Assembly (NCBI RefSeq): GCF_050947335.1
Contig: NC_134995.1
Coordinates: forward strand, 9,090,501 to 9,154,500
Origin: Megachile rotundata
Taxonomy: Eukaryota > Arthropoda > Insecta > Hymenoptera > Megachilidae
Direction of reading: 5' to 3'
DNA: 64,000 nt
Below the pieces are notes generated by a model. It was not told the origin of the DNA, did not search any database, and was given only the letters and a program-made list of their open reading frames with translations. Both the position numbers and the translations under genes were made by a program. Shown here one piece after another: positions 47,781 through 59,895 of the stretch (positions are counted from its first letter, which is position 1; each line of letters begins with the position of its first letter).

Positions 47781-49104
47781 TATAATTTCCGTAAACCTAC
47801 TGTTCGTACACCCTCTCTGTAGAGTCAAATGGGACGTTTGAGAAGTTGTTTTATGACCAAGCTTTTATCTCACTACGTCTTTATGTTCCCAGCTTTTTAC
47901 GTTCGCAATTATGACATTTTTAAGTACCTAACTTTTTAACCTTGTAAATTTACTAATTATTTTCCGAGTGCTATTGAAAGTTCTGAAGCTTTTACATTTA
48001 CTAATTGCTTATTTTCTAAGTTTCTAAATAAACTTCTAGGTCAATCTTTGACAGTTTCACAGAAATGTTTTATAAAACGTCATTGCAAGAAGTTGTAACT
48101 TTTTGCAAGCCGATTGAAATAATTGTAAAGTGAATACGATCGTGTGAAATGTTATCCAGGTATAAATTAACGAATCCGAGCAATTAGACATGCGAACAAA
48201 CGTCAAACCGCAGTAGAAGCGTTTAAAAAGAAATACTGGCTACATTTCCGCTGGCTCCGATTTATCCCTTTCGCGGCAATTAACACCCATGAAAACCGGT
48301 TAAAAAATTAAAGAAACCACATTGAATTACAAGCATAAAAATCGAAACTGTGTTAAGGCACATCATATGGAAAATCTTCTGTCGTTTTATAGCTTATTTG
48401 TGGAGATATTAAATTCCATATCGAGTACAATTAATATTCAATACAGTATCGTCATATATCGTAGGCTTATTCGCAACTATTTTCAATTTATTTTGTTCAC
48501 ATTTATAATATGAACATAATTCATTTACAACGTATATAAAATATGTAAAGAATGATTATGTAAATACTCTTAATCAATTTATTGCTAAAACACATATGAA
48601 TATGTGAAATTGTGTGAACGATATTTTCGCATGCTGACGAGACCCGGATAACACATTCTCTTTGTTTCTCGTATCTGTTGCTCTCATCTTTTCGTAACGA
48701 CGATAAATCGGCTCTAAATCGTATGTAAAATGCCATTCAAACATGCCATCTCCAGAGATTTCACATAGAATTTTCCGAAATCCCGTGTCCAGATACACGG
48801 ATGTGTTCAGCGAACCGAACGGGAGATAGAAATCCGATTTTCTCCGGATAGATATAATCCTTCACCTGTCGTCATTCGTTGTTTTCGGCTAGTTTTGTTT
48901 GGTGTTCAACTGTTACGGACTTTGAAATATTAGTAGCTTTCAAATTTGACGATTCTTTCAGTTGTAGATTAACGAACTTTTACATTCGGGATTTATAAAG
49001 TTTGTAATCCGCAAATTGGCTAGTTTTTATACCTTTTTTAATTTCGAAGCGACGAATATTGGAATTGCGTTTGATAATTTCAAAATTTAAGATTGTGTAT
49101 ATTT
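47781..49104. other. Intron 5 or downstream, unique DNA
   Basis: Single-copy sequence. Minus-strand frames at 48521-48798 are unsupported. Confidence 0.4.
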
Positions 49105-49109
49105 CCAAT

Positions 49110-50050
49110 TTTCAAGATTCAAAGATTCTCTAAATTCCTCACATTTCTAAGTTTTACCAAATTCCCCAGATTTCTAAAATTCCAAAAATTTTCCAAATTC
49201 CACAGATTCTCTATATTCTTCAAATTCCTCGATTCTCCAGAGTCCTCAGATTTTCTAGATTCCCCAAAATTCCCCAAATTCCACAGATTCTTCAAATTCT
49301 TTAAATTCCTCGATTCCTCAAATTCCCCAGATTTCCTAGATTCCCCAGACTCTGCAAATTCTTCAATTTTCTGGATTCCACAAATTCCCTAGATTCCCGA
49401 AATTTCCCAAATTTCCAAAATTCTTAAAACTCCCTCGATTCCCCAGATTTCCTAGATTCCATAGATTTGCTAGATCCCCTGAATTTCCCAAATTTCCCAA
49501 ATTCCCCAAATTCTCAAAATTACTGATATTTCCAAGATTCCCCAAATTCTTCAAATTTCTCGATTCCCCCGATTCCCTAAATTCCCCAAATTCCTCAAAT
49601 TAACAAAAATTCTCCAAATTCTAAAAAATTCCCCAAATTCTCAAAATTACCGATATTCCCTAGATTCCCCAAATTCCTCATATTCCCAAAATTCCCAAAG
49701 TTCACAATTTCCCAAATCCCCAAATTCCTAATTCTTAAAATCTAAAAAATTCCCCAAGTTCCTGAAATCTCAAAATCCTCAATTTCTGAAATCTCCAAAA
49801 TCCCCAAAATTCCCAAACTTCCTGAATTCTAGAAATTCCGAAATCCCAAAATTCTCAATTTCAAAAATTCCCAATTTCTAAAATCCCTAAAATCCCCAAA
49901 ATTTCAAAATCCCAGTTCCAAAAATCGCCAAAGTCTCCAAAATCCCCAAAATTTGCAAAATTTCAAAATCCCAATTCCAAAAATCGCCAGTCTCCAAAAT
50001 CCCAATTCCAAAAAACTCCAAAGTTCCCAAATCTCCTAAAAATCGACCAG
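49110..50050. repeat. Irregular C-containing array (aaattcccc units of 8-10 bp)
   Basis: Units such as ccccaaatt, cctcaaatt and cctagattc of varying length, moving to ccaaaatcc and ccaattccaaaaatcg blocks at the right. A related array lies at 55.06-55.7 kb. Confidence 0.85.
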
Positions 50051-52439
50051 TTAAAAGTTCCAAAAAATTCGGTCACAGTATATCTTCCACCAACCCCCGA
50101 TGTCCCCCGACTATTCGCGAACACCAGCCGAAGTTCCACTACATGTCAAGCCGCCCGCATCCGCCGCGCGCGTACGTTTAACGATTTCATGGCTCGGCAT
50201 AAAAATTCGCTAGATCCGATAGTACGATTACAGATTACGAGTCGTTTAGGTGCGTCAGCAGCGAAACTGACCAATCAGCGACACCATTGTCGGTCAGTTC
50301 GATTCATTGATGAACAGATTGAATAGGTTGGTGATTTTTCCTTTTATTTTTTTCTTTTTTCCTCGTCCATCGACGAGGCACTTTCGAGCCGAAATCAACG
50401 CCGACGTCGTTGCCGGCCGTGCAACGAGAACCATTCAATAGACGAAAGAGATTTATACGCGAGTCTCTGCTTTCTCGTTTATTTCGAGCCGCGAGAAATT
50501 AAATTCAACCTTTGCTACGCTCACCTTTTCCCCGCGCTCGATCGATATTATCGGATACAATTGGATCAAATTGTTTTTCGTTTGCGCGAAAGAGACCGGA
50601 CGTTAAATTCGCGTTATTGATGATGCTTCGTAGCCCCGTGTTTAAATGTGTTCGCCAGAGAAACACGGTATCGGATTTATTTGAATGGGAGAGGAGTAAA
50701 AGCATGATGGCGATGATGAAAGATATCTGAACATGTTGATATATAAAGTCCAATACTTTTTAGTCTTCTTTCAATCATTTGATTAATAAACGTTCTCGCT
50801 GGCGAAGTTGAAGTATACTGTTTTATCAGATACTTTTGAAACTTTGCTGCCTTTAAACTGTTAAATTGTTTAATTACATACTTTTGAAATTGTGAGGTTT
50901 AATTAAATACTTCTGAAATTGTGGAATTGTTTAGTCGGACACTTGGCACTTTTAAATTATTTCTCAGAAACTAGTCAACCTAAATTCTTTTTTGCTTTAT
51001 TCATGAAAGATTGGGCTGTTTTAAAATATATTTTTAGTTCCGTCAATTTGTCGGAAAATTGACGGTAATTTTATAAGTCGAGCTTTCGAGATCTTAATAA
51101 ATTTGTGTACATAAAAAAAGAACATAAAAGAAGAAATTAGCAACGCGTCAGCATTGTAAATAATACAACAGACTCTTTATCTTTGAGCGATTCAATCGCA
51201 GTCTTTCTTCTCCCTTCGTTATTTTGTTCAAGTCGTACCGTCAATTAAACCAGTAAACGTAGTCGGAATTATATCGTGTTTGGTCTCATTTTAACCGGAA
51301 AAATGTCAAAAATTGATTGCTCGTTCCTTAACAAACTCAAAACCGATAAAATGATGACTTAAATCCCCCCTAATTTTACATTGACTACACCATACTTTGA
51401 TTAGAGCAAAACGTATAAAAGCAGTCGATTTACCGTGGAATAACCCTTATACAAACGAATCTCCAACACACATCTCACATAAAGCCCCAACTCAATTAAT
51501 CCCTCCGTAAATAGAAATCTTCCCCTAAACCTCGATTCAACCCTCCGTTAAAAATTGTTTCGAAAGCGTATTTTCTTGGAAGACAGAGCGTCTTCCGGGA
51601 AGTGTGACACCAGAAGTACGCATTTGTAAGGCGTTGTTTGGTAGTGTGCTGTGAACGCGACGAGAGTATGTACGGTCGAGCACGAGCATTATAAACCTTG
51701 CCATCATATGCAGATTCTTTGAAAGCATGCTACGTCCCATTTGGATTGTATACCTGCGTCGCAAATTGTATGTGCACGATCCACTGGAAAATGGGCACTC
51801 GGGTTCGCTCGGGCTCGAACCCTGCTCCCTTTTCTGTCACGGACAAGCACCGATCATTACGAGCCTGCTCTACTATACTTTTTTTTAAACGAGACTTCTG
51901 CGTGAGTTGCGCTGTATTATTCTGGATATTCGTTGAACATATGTAGATTACTGGATGGAAGTTTGATGATGTATAGATTTGTGTATGTGTAGATGTATGG
52001 ATGATGTGTCGAATTTATGGCAATCTTTTTTGGGGGAGATCGTGGAATTTTTGATACTCTTGTGAATATTTTTTGTTGATAAAATTACAGAGTTGCACTG
52101 TGTCGAATTTTTGTAGATCATCGAACAGAAATTTCTAATCATTTTTATGAGAAAATTGGGACACTATGGAGTTTTGAAAAATTGAAATAAGATAATTTTT
52201 AACACTAATAATTATGTAGAAATATATGAAATATGTACATATATGATATATGTAGTGAGGAGGTATTTTATAGGGAACAATTTATATTATATTCAAAATT
52301 TTAGGACAGAAAGTATGAAATCATTTTTACTAAAAAATATTGAATATCAGAATTTCTAGCATTTCAGGATTTGCTACATTTTTGAACATTAAAAATTGCA
52401 GAATAAAAATTTTATGTGTTAAATATTTTAAACATGAAA
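50051..52439. other. Intron 5 or downstream, unique DNA
   Basis: GC-rich CpG patch at 50090-50720 and a second at 51530-51880, the best candidates in this part for conserved non-coding DNA or a promoter. No frame with a recognised domain and no SMPDL3 GHVPPG or FGHxH motif. Confidence 0.4.
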
Positions 52440-52790
52440 GCAAAAATAAAAATTGTACATATTAAAGCTTGAGAGTTAAAAATTCTGACATCAAAGCATC
52501 CCAAAATAAAAATTTTAAATATTAAAGCTTGAGAGTTGAAAATTTTAAATATCAAAACAGCCAAAAATAAAAATTTTCTACATTAAAGCTTGCAAAATGA
52601 AAGTTTACGGATTCAAAGCTCGAAATAAAAATTCTACGTAATGAACCTTGCAAGATAAAAATTTCCACACTCGAACTCGCAAACTAAAAATGTTGAATAT
52701 CGAAATATTCCAAAAATGAAAGTTGTGAGTACTGCATCTGTGTAAAATAAAAATTCTACACATATAATCTCCCAAACTAAAATTTTAATC
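52440..52790. repeat. Loose about 60-bp repeat (aaaataaaaattttaaatat)
   Basis: Diverged units containing aaaataaaaatt, attaaagcttg and agagttgaaaatt. About five units, decaying at the right. Confidence 0.6.
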
Positions 52791-52915
52791 ATTGAAGTGT
52801 TTAGAGACATCAAACTTTTATTTCCTCATAAAAATTGGCAATGATACTCGAACTTCGAATTCCGCAAACATTCGTACGTTCTCAAACGAAAAATTTACAA
52901 TATTGGGAACCTTTC

Positions 52916-53119
52916 CCGAATCCCATTTGAAGTGGTCACCCACAGAGTGGTCAATATCCGATCAACTTTTTAATAATATTTGAAAGGAAATACGTGTTCG
53001 ATTTATCAGAGCGATGTTGAACGAAGGGTCTAATATCATAATTGGGGAAAAAGGAACGAATTGGCCGAGCAACTTTTATCAGGCTCAATTGTTTCATGGG
53101 AAGCTCAATATCGTAATGC
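52916..53119 (+). repeat. Duplicated segment flanking array C, left copy
   Basis: About 200 bp matching 54306-54497 in direct orientation. Shared words: gaagtggtcacccac, ccgatcaa, ctttttaataa or gtttttaataa, gaaaggaaatac, gagcaacttt and tcaattgtttca. No reading frame is conserved between the copies. Confidence 0.8.
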
Positions 53120-53379
53120 AGAGGAATGGTTATTATTAAAATTGTTAATTATTGAAGTAGTCGTGAAGTAATTTTCAAATTATCAAATTAAGAAATTTGG
53201 AGCGTTTGCGAGCTTTTAAAATTTCCAAATTTCGAATATTTTTACATTTTGAAATTTCCAGGTGTTTCATTCAATTTTTCTGGGGATTTATAGGAATTTA
53301 TAGGGTATTATAGTGGTTTGTTAGGATTTCTAGGTATTTCTAGGAATTTCTAGGGACTTCTAGAGATTTCTAAATACTT

Positions 53380-54260
53380 AAATTCCCAAATTTCGAAATA
53401 TTCAAACTCCCGAAATCCCAAAATTTCCAAATCGCACATATCCCAAATCCCACATGTCCCAAATCCCACATATCCCAAATCCCACATATTCCAAATCCCA
53501 CATGTCCCAAATCCCAAATCACCAAATTCCCACATATCCCACATCCCACACGTACAAAATCCCACACGTCCCAAATCCCACATATCCCACATTCCACACG
53601 TCCCAGATCCCACACGTCCCAAATCCCACATGTCCCAAATCCCACGCGTCGCAAATCCCACACGTCCCAAATCCCACATGTCCCAAATCCCACGCGTTCC
53701 AAATTCCACGCGTCGCAAATCCCACGCGTCCCGAACCCCATGCGTCCCAAATCCCACGCGTCCCAAATCCCACGCGTCCCAAATCCCACGCGTCCCAAAT
53801 CTCACGCGTCCCAAATCCCACGCGTCCAAATCCACGCGTCCCAAATCCCACATATGCCAAATCCCACGCGTCCCAAATCCCATGCGTCCCAAATCCCACG
53901 CGTCCCAAATCCCACACGTCCCAAATCCCACATATCCCACATCCCACACGTCCCCAATCCCACACGTCCCAAATCCCACACGTCCCAAATCCCACATATC
54001 CCACATTCCACACGTCCCAGATCCCACACGTCCCAAATCCCACACGTCCCAAATCCCACACGTCCCAAATCCCACATATCCCACATCCCACACGTCCCAA
54101 ATCCCACACGTCCCAAATCCCACACGTCCCAAATCCCACATATCCCACATCCCACACGTCCCAAATCCCACACGTCCCGAATCCCAAATATCCCGAATCC
54201 CAAATCTCCCGAATCCCAAATCTCCCAAATTCCAAATATCCCCAATTCCCAAAATTCCCT
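53380..54260 (-). repeat. 16-bp minisatellite, array C (cccaaatcccacacgt on +)
   Basis: Same 16-bp family as arrays A and B, in the orientation of B. The centre (53690-53920) is mostly acgcgt; outer parts are acacgt, acatgt and acatat variants. Around 53930-54170 four or five monomers form a 64-80-bp higher-order unit marked by cacatatcccacatcc. Long frames over it are artefacts. Confidence 0.95.
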
Positions 54261-54305
54261 CAAACATATATCCCCAAATGAAAATATTACAATATCGAGC
54301 CATTA

Positions 54306-54497
54306 TCGGATCCCACGAAGTGGTCACCCACGCAATGTCATCCGATCAAGTTTTTAATAACATTCGAAAGGAAATACATGTTCGATTCATCACAGGCATA
54401 AAGGGCGGTATCTATATCGTAATTGGAAAAAAAGAAACTAGTTGAACGAGCAACTTTCATCAACTTCAATTGTTTCACGTGAAGTTTAATATCGTAA
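54306..54497 (+). repeat. Duplicated segment flanking array C, right copy
   Basis: Partner of 52916-53119. The pair brackets the minisatellite, so the array lies between two halves of an older duplication. Confidence 0.8.
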
Positions 54498-55055
54498 TAG
54501 CCACCGTAGGTATATGTGAAGAGCATGTGGTCATTTCGAAATAGTGCTTCAATATCGACCGGATACTATTATGGTTGAAGCACCGGAACGTTGATGGAAC
54601 CGCTGCGAACATGATTAAAATGAAAAAGGAAATAGACAAGCGACCGTTGAAAATGTAACTAGAATTGTTTCGGGGTACTGACCCCGTACTGTTTTCCACT
54701 GGAATATATACCGGGTTTATGGACTTTCAAACAATTTTATGGTTCGTGAACGCTATCCCGTGATCCTAGGGCTTTCAGTTTAAACACGTCGCGATCAACG
54801 CATTCGGTGGACAGTAAAAATTGTTTTGAGTGCATCATAAATTTTGTTATTCGCGAATAACTTAGTTATACCGTTCGCCGGGTGATTAATGGCTGCTATA
54901 AAATTTTGATCATTGGAAATCGACTGACAACTTTGTTACTACTCGTTATCGAGCTTTTATATCCCTCAATTTGTGTTCTTGACAAATTGTGCATTTCACT
55001 ATGTTTTACTATATTTTAACGTTACTTATAACCACCGAAAAGAAAATTCCCCAAC
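54498..55055. other. Unique DNA, no gene seen
   Basis: Single-copy, mildly GC-balanced sequence. Minus-strand frames are unsupported. Confidence 0.4.
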
Positions 55056-55059
55056 TACC

Positions 55060-55710
55060 CTAAATTTTTCAAATTCCTCAAATTAAGCAAAATTTTCCAT
55101 GTTCTCAAAAATTCAGCAAATTCGTCATATTCCCAAGATCCCTAAATTTCAAAAATTTCCAGAGTCCACAAATTCTTCAAATTCCCTAAATTTTCCAGAG
55201 TCCATAATTTCTTCAAATGCCCTAAATTTTCCAGATTTCTAAGATTCTCAAAATTCTCCAAATTCCCCAAATACTCTAGATTTCCTAGATTCTCCAAATT
55301 CCCTAAATTCCCCAAATTCACTAAAATTCCAAGAGTCCTCAAATTCCCTAAATTCTCAAAATTCCCAAAATTCCCAAGAGTCCTCAAATTCCTCAAATTC
55401 CCTAAGTTCTCAAAATTGTTAAAATTTCCCAAATCCCCAAATTCTCCAAATTTCCCACATTCCCTAAATTCCCCAAATTTCCCAAATCCCCATATTCCCC
55501 AAATTCCCCAATGTCCCAAGAGTTCTCAAATTCTCCAAATTCCCTAAGTTCCCACAATTCCTAAGAGTCCTCAAATTCCCTAAATTCCCTAAGTTCTGAA
55601 AATTTCCCAAATCCCCAAATTCTCAAAATCCCTAAATTCCCCAAATTCCTCAAATTTCCCAAATTCTTCAAATTCCCCAAATTCCCCAAATTCTCCAATT
55701 TTCTCAGAGA
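55060..55710. repeat. Irregular C-containing array (ccccaaattc)
   Basis: Units of 8-10 bp (ccccaaatt, ccctaaatt), with blocks such as aagagtcctcaaattcccta recurring near 55330, 55375 and 55563. Confidence 0.85.
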
Positions 55711-56580
55711 TCTCATTTAATACAACTTCCCTCACTTCAATCAAAAACCCTCATACAATTGAACCCTTACAATAGTACAATCCTTGTTACATACCTAACA
55801 ATTATAAATAATACTTCAACAATAATAAAAACTATGTATTTATTAATCTTGCATACTGTGCCATGATACTCCGCCACATTTGTACATAATAAAACGCACC
55901 CAGCAGGATGCAAATACACGAAAACATCGAATGTACACAATCGTTGTCAATCAATGCACGGAAAAGAAGCCAGGGAACGCCTTTCTGTTACCGGTACGCG
56001 TGTTATTCCTTTAAAAGAAGCTCCGTCCCGTTTCGCATCAAATCGAAACGCTTTTATATCGAAAGAAGCCCGAAAAAATTCAGCCGGTTGCGTGAAATTG
56101 AACTATTTCGATGTGAACACGATGGATCGATACGACACGGTCCTCGTGGTTTCTTTCACAAAGCCAAAGCCCCGCTATTCCCTGTCGAATCGCGTACCGA
56201 AATACCTCGATTCTCGTTTGATGAAACGATATCGAGAAATTAATCCGCGGGACAAGATGCTTCAACCAATTTAAGAGAAAAAATACATATGAGAATTCCC
56301 AGATGAATTTCCATGCTGTGACGCTTTTCATCAATTTTTCGGTGGATTTTGGGGTATTTTGGTTTTTTGGTATTTGGTAGGAAATTGGGTTACATTCATT
56401 ACTTACTATTTTTAGTACATTGAGTGATATAATCTTTTTGTTACAGTAACTAATTTTATCTTTTCAATTCTTTTAAAATATTTAGTTTAATCTGGATTTC
56501 TTTTTTTGGGGAGGGAATTTTTCTAAAATTTATAGGAACAAATTGGGAGGAGTATATAATCACTTATTGGCACACTGGTG
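55711..56580. other. Unique DNA with an unsupported 106-codon frame
   Basis: Overlapping plus-strand frames at 55908-56274 in a GC-balanced patch have no recognised domain, no clear codon pattern and no splice context. I do not call a gene. Confidence 0.4.
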
Positions 56581-56585
56581 TTGGT

Positions 56586-56630
56586 CATTGGCCACTGGTC
56601 ACGTGGTACTGGTCACGTGGTACTGGCCAC
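56586..56630. repeat. Short direct repeat with two CACGTG E-boxes
   Basis: A 14-bp unit (actggtcacgtggt) occurs twice with diverged half-copies either side, placing CACGTG at 56600-56605 and 56614-56619. It may be a tiny tandem repeat or a bHLH site cluster. Confidence 0.4.
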
Positions 56631-56649
56631 TGAATACCTAATAAAATTT

Positions 56650-57445
56650 CTTTTTTATTTGTACACATTGTATACATATTTTAATTTTATACAATATACA
56701 ATATTTTTTCATTTTAAACATTGCAGATATATTTTAAATATATACATTATATGTATTTTTTGATTTTATACATTGTACATACATTTTTAATTTTACATAT
56801 ATTTTTAATATTTATAATTTTGCACATTGTATATATATTTTTGATTTTACACATTGTATATATATTTTTAATTTTAATTATTGTATATATATATTTGTAA
56901 TTTTACACATTATATATATATTTGTAATTTTACACATTGTGTATATATTTTTCATTTTATACATTGTATATATATTTTTAATTTTACACATTGTATATAT
57001 ATTTTTAATTTTATACATTGTACATATACTTTTAGTCTTGCACATTGTATATATATTTTTTACTTTATACATTGTATATATTTTTTGATCTTGAATATTT
57101 TATATATATTTTTAATTTTGCACATTGTATATATATTTTTTACTCTATACATTGTATATATTTTTTTATCTTGAACATTGTATATATATTTTTAATTTTG
57201 CACATTGCATATATATTTTTGATTTGACACATTCTATATGTAGTTTAATTTTGTACATTGTACATATATTTTTAGTCTTGCACATTGTATATATGTTTGA
57301 CTTTATACATTGTATATATTTTTTGATCTTGAACATTGTATATACATTTTTAATTTTGTACATTGTATATATATTTTTGATTTTACACATTCTATATATA
57401 GTTTAATTTTATACATTGTATATATTTTTTGATTTTCCACATTGT
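56650..57445. repeat. 27-28-bp AT repeat (ttttacacattgtatatata)
   Basis: Around 25 units containing cattgtatatatattttt and aattttac, with a larger 120-130-bp block (tagtcttgcacattgtat) recurring. Frames reading IYIFNFTHC are artefacts. Confidence 0.9.
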
Positions 57446-58019
57446 AACAGTTGCCCACAATATTAAATCAAACCACCCCAAAATATCAACCATAGCAGCC
57501 ATGTGTATTTGAAATATAAAACCTTCAGTTCCAGCTTAAAAACAATAAAATTCCGTCAAACACTCGAAGTTTAGCATACGCAGCACGAGATAGAAGTTGC
57601 ACGTTCTCTGTAACGGCCAATATTGTTCCACAGCGGCGGGAAAGAAACGCTTGCGAAATTCCAGCCTCGAATATTAAATATCGAAGCGAGTGGGTGGCGG
57701 GTTGGAATTCGTCAGCCTTCTTCTGCGACAAACTGCAAACCTTCGCGAAAATTCATTGCGCCATCGTATTTTAAAGACGCACCACTTTTTTTCCTTTCTC
57801 GATATCCAATATTCACATTCTGCCACTCTTCAGACGAGATTTCTTATCAACTCCGAGCGATCGCGTCTCGATGTATGCATCCGATCAATTCATATCGATA
57901 TAAGATGATTGAACCAATCTTCTGCTTTATCAGCTTCAGCCACTTTACTTGTAAACGAAGTATGATTAGGTTTTCAGTTATTTTCTGGGGAATTTTTGAG
58001 AGAGGTTGGAAATTTTTTA
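57446..58019. other. Unique DNA with an unsupported 148-codon frame
   Basis: The plus-strand frame 57623-58069 runs into the next repeat and matches no family I know. Confidence 0.4.
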
Positions 58020-58500
58020 GGCTTAAAATAGGTTATGTTGACCTTATTCAGGTTATGGAGAGAATATGATTAGAGTTTGATGTATTTTTGTTTTTTTGGA
58101 ATTTTTGAGATGAGAAGATTGAAGTATACGAAGTTTGAAGACGTGAAATAGGTTAGGTTGACTTTATTTAGGTTATGATGAAAGTATGATTAAAGTTTGA
58201 TGTATTTTTGTTTCTTGAAATTTTTGGAATAGAAAGTTTCAAGTTGGTGAGGTTCGAAAACGTGAAATAGGTTAGGCTGACTTTATTTAGGTTATGGAGA
58301 AAGTATGATTAGGGTGTGGTTTACTTTTTTTTTGGAATTTTTAGGATGTGAAGTTTGAAGATATGAAATAGGTTAGGTTGACTTTATTTAAGTTATGCAG
58401 AAAGTATGATTATGGTGTGGTTCATTTTTTCTTTGTTTTTTGGAACTTTTGTGTTTGAAGAAATAGGTTATGTTCATTTTACTTAAATTCTGATAAAAAT
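58020..58500. repeat. About 95-120-bp tandem repeat with aggttaggttgac
   Basis: Copies begin near 58027, 58147, 58267, 58370 and 58464. Each has gaaataggttaggttgactt, tatttaggttatg, gaaagtatgatta and a T-rich tail. Confidence 0.88.
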
Positions 58501-58759
58501 CAAATTAAAAAATTCAGTAAAATTTTTTAATTTTTACACTGAAATTTAATGTGCAGATTTTTAAAAATTCATAGAAATGGAAAATAGCAAATTTTTCTGT
58601 TATAATATTTTTAATATAACATGATTTCAAATATTTTTATTTTTAAGTTTTTGACTTCCGACATTTTTTTAAATGGCAAATGAAACATTCTGCGGTATAT
58701 AATAAGTAAATCAACATTTAAAAAATCAAATAATACTATACTTGAGAAGATCCTGCCCT

Positions 58760-59895
58760 CGAATCACTAAAATTGAAGGAACCCCTCTCTAAAGCCCCCA
58801 AATATACAAAAGTCCCATTCTTGAATCCCTAAAACAAAAACCCTTCGTCAAATCAATAAAATTATAAAAATCCCACCCTCAAGTTCCTAAAATTGAAAAA
58901 ATTCCACCCTCAAAATATTAAACTCTAATAAATCCTCTCTCAAATCACTAAAATTATAACAATCCTACCCTTCAATCCCTAAAATTAGAAAAAGCCCACC
59001 CTGGAAATATTAAACTTGAAAAACTGCACCCACGAATCACTAAAATTATAAAAATCCCACCCTCCAATCCCTAAAATTAGAAAAAGCCCACCCTGGAAAT
59101 ATTAAACTTGAAAAACTGCACCCACGAATCATTAAAATTATAAAAATCCCACCCTCGAATCCCTAAAATTGGAAAAATCCCACTCTCAAAATATTAAACT
59201 TGAAAAATTCCTACTCTCAAAGCATTAAACTTAAAAAAATCTCACCCTCAAAATATTAAACTTGAAATAATCCTACTCTCAAATGACTAAAATTAAAAAA
59301 ATTCCACCCTCAAAATATTAAACTTGAAAAAATCCTACTCTCAAATCACTAAAAATAAACAATCTCACCCTCAAAATATTAAACTTGAAAAAATCCTACT
59401 CTCAAATCACTAAAATTAAAACAATCTCACCCTCAAAACATTAAACTTGAAATAATCCTACTCTCAAATGACTAAAATTAAAAAAATTCCACCCTCAAAA
59501 TATTAAACTTGAAAAAATCCTACTCTCAAATCACTAAAATTAAAACAATCTCGCCCTCAAAATATTAAACTTGAAAAAATCCTACTCTCAAAGCACTAAA
59601 ATTAAAAAAATTCCACCCTCAAAATATTGAACTTGAAAAAATCCTATTCTCAAACCACTAAACTTAAAAAAATCCCACCCTCAAAATAGAAAAAATTCTA
59701 CTCTCAAATCACTAAAATTAAAAAATCCAACCCTCAAAATATAAAACTTGGAAAAATCTTCCCTCAAATCCCTAAAATTGAAAGAACCCCTCCCTAAACC
59801 TCCCAAAAATAAAAAGAATCCCATCCCAACATCCCAAAACTTGCAAAACTCCCCCAAATCACAAAAATGAAAAAACTCCCACCCTCAAATCCCCA
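58760..59895. repeat. About 62-bp tandem repeat (ccaccctcaaaatattaaac)
   Basis: Some 17 units with caccctcaaaatattaaac, ttgaaaaaatcctactctc and aaatcactaaaatt, most regular between 59150 and 59650. Confidence 0.9.

Noticed and set aside
51780..51850. tRNA-like gggctcgaaccctg word
   Set aside because: It resembles a T-loop complement, but no five-pair T-stem, anticodon arm or acceptor stem can be folded around it.
53350..54445. 325-codon and other frames over array C
   Set aside because: By-product of the 16-bp repeat; frames extend only a few codons into unique flanks.
55908..56274. Two overlapping frames of 106 and 111 codons in GC-balanced DNA
   Set aside because: No domain, two frames open over the same stretch and no splice evidence. 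Worth an RNA check but not callable.
57623..58069. 148-codon frame
   Set aside because: No recognised family; runs from unique DNA into a tandem repeat, which argues against coding.
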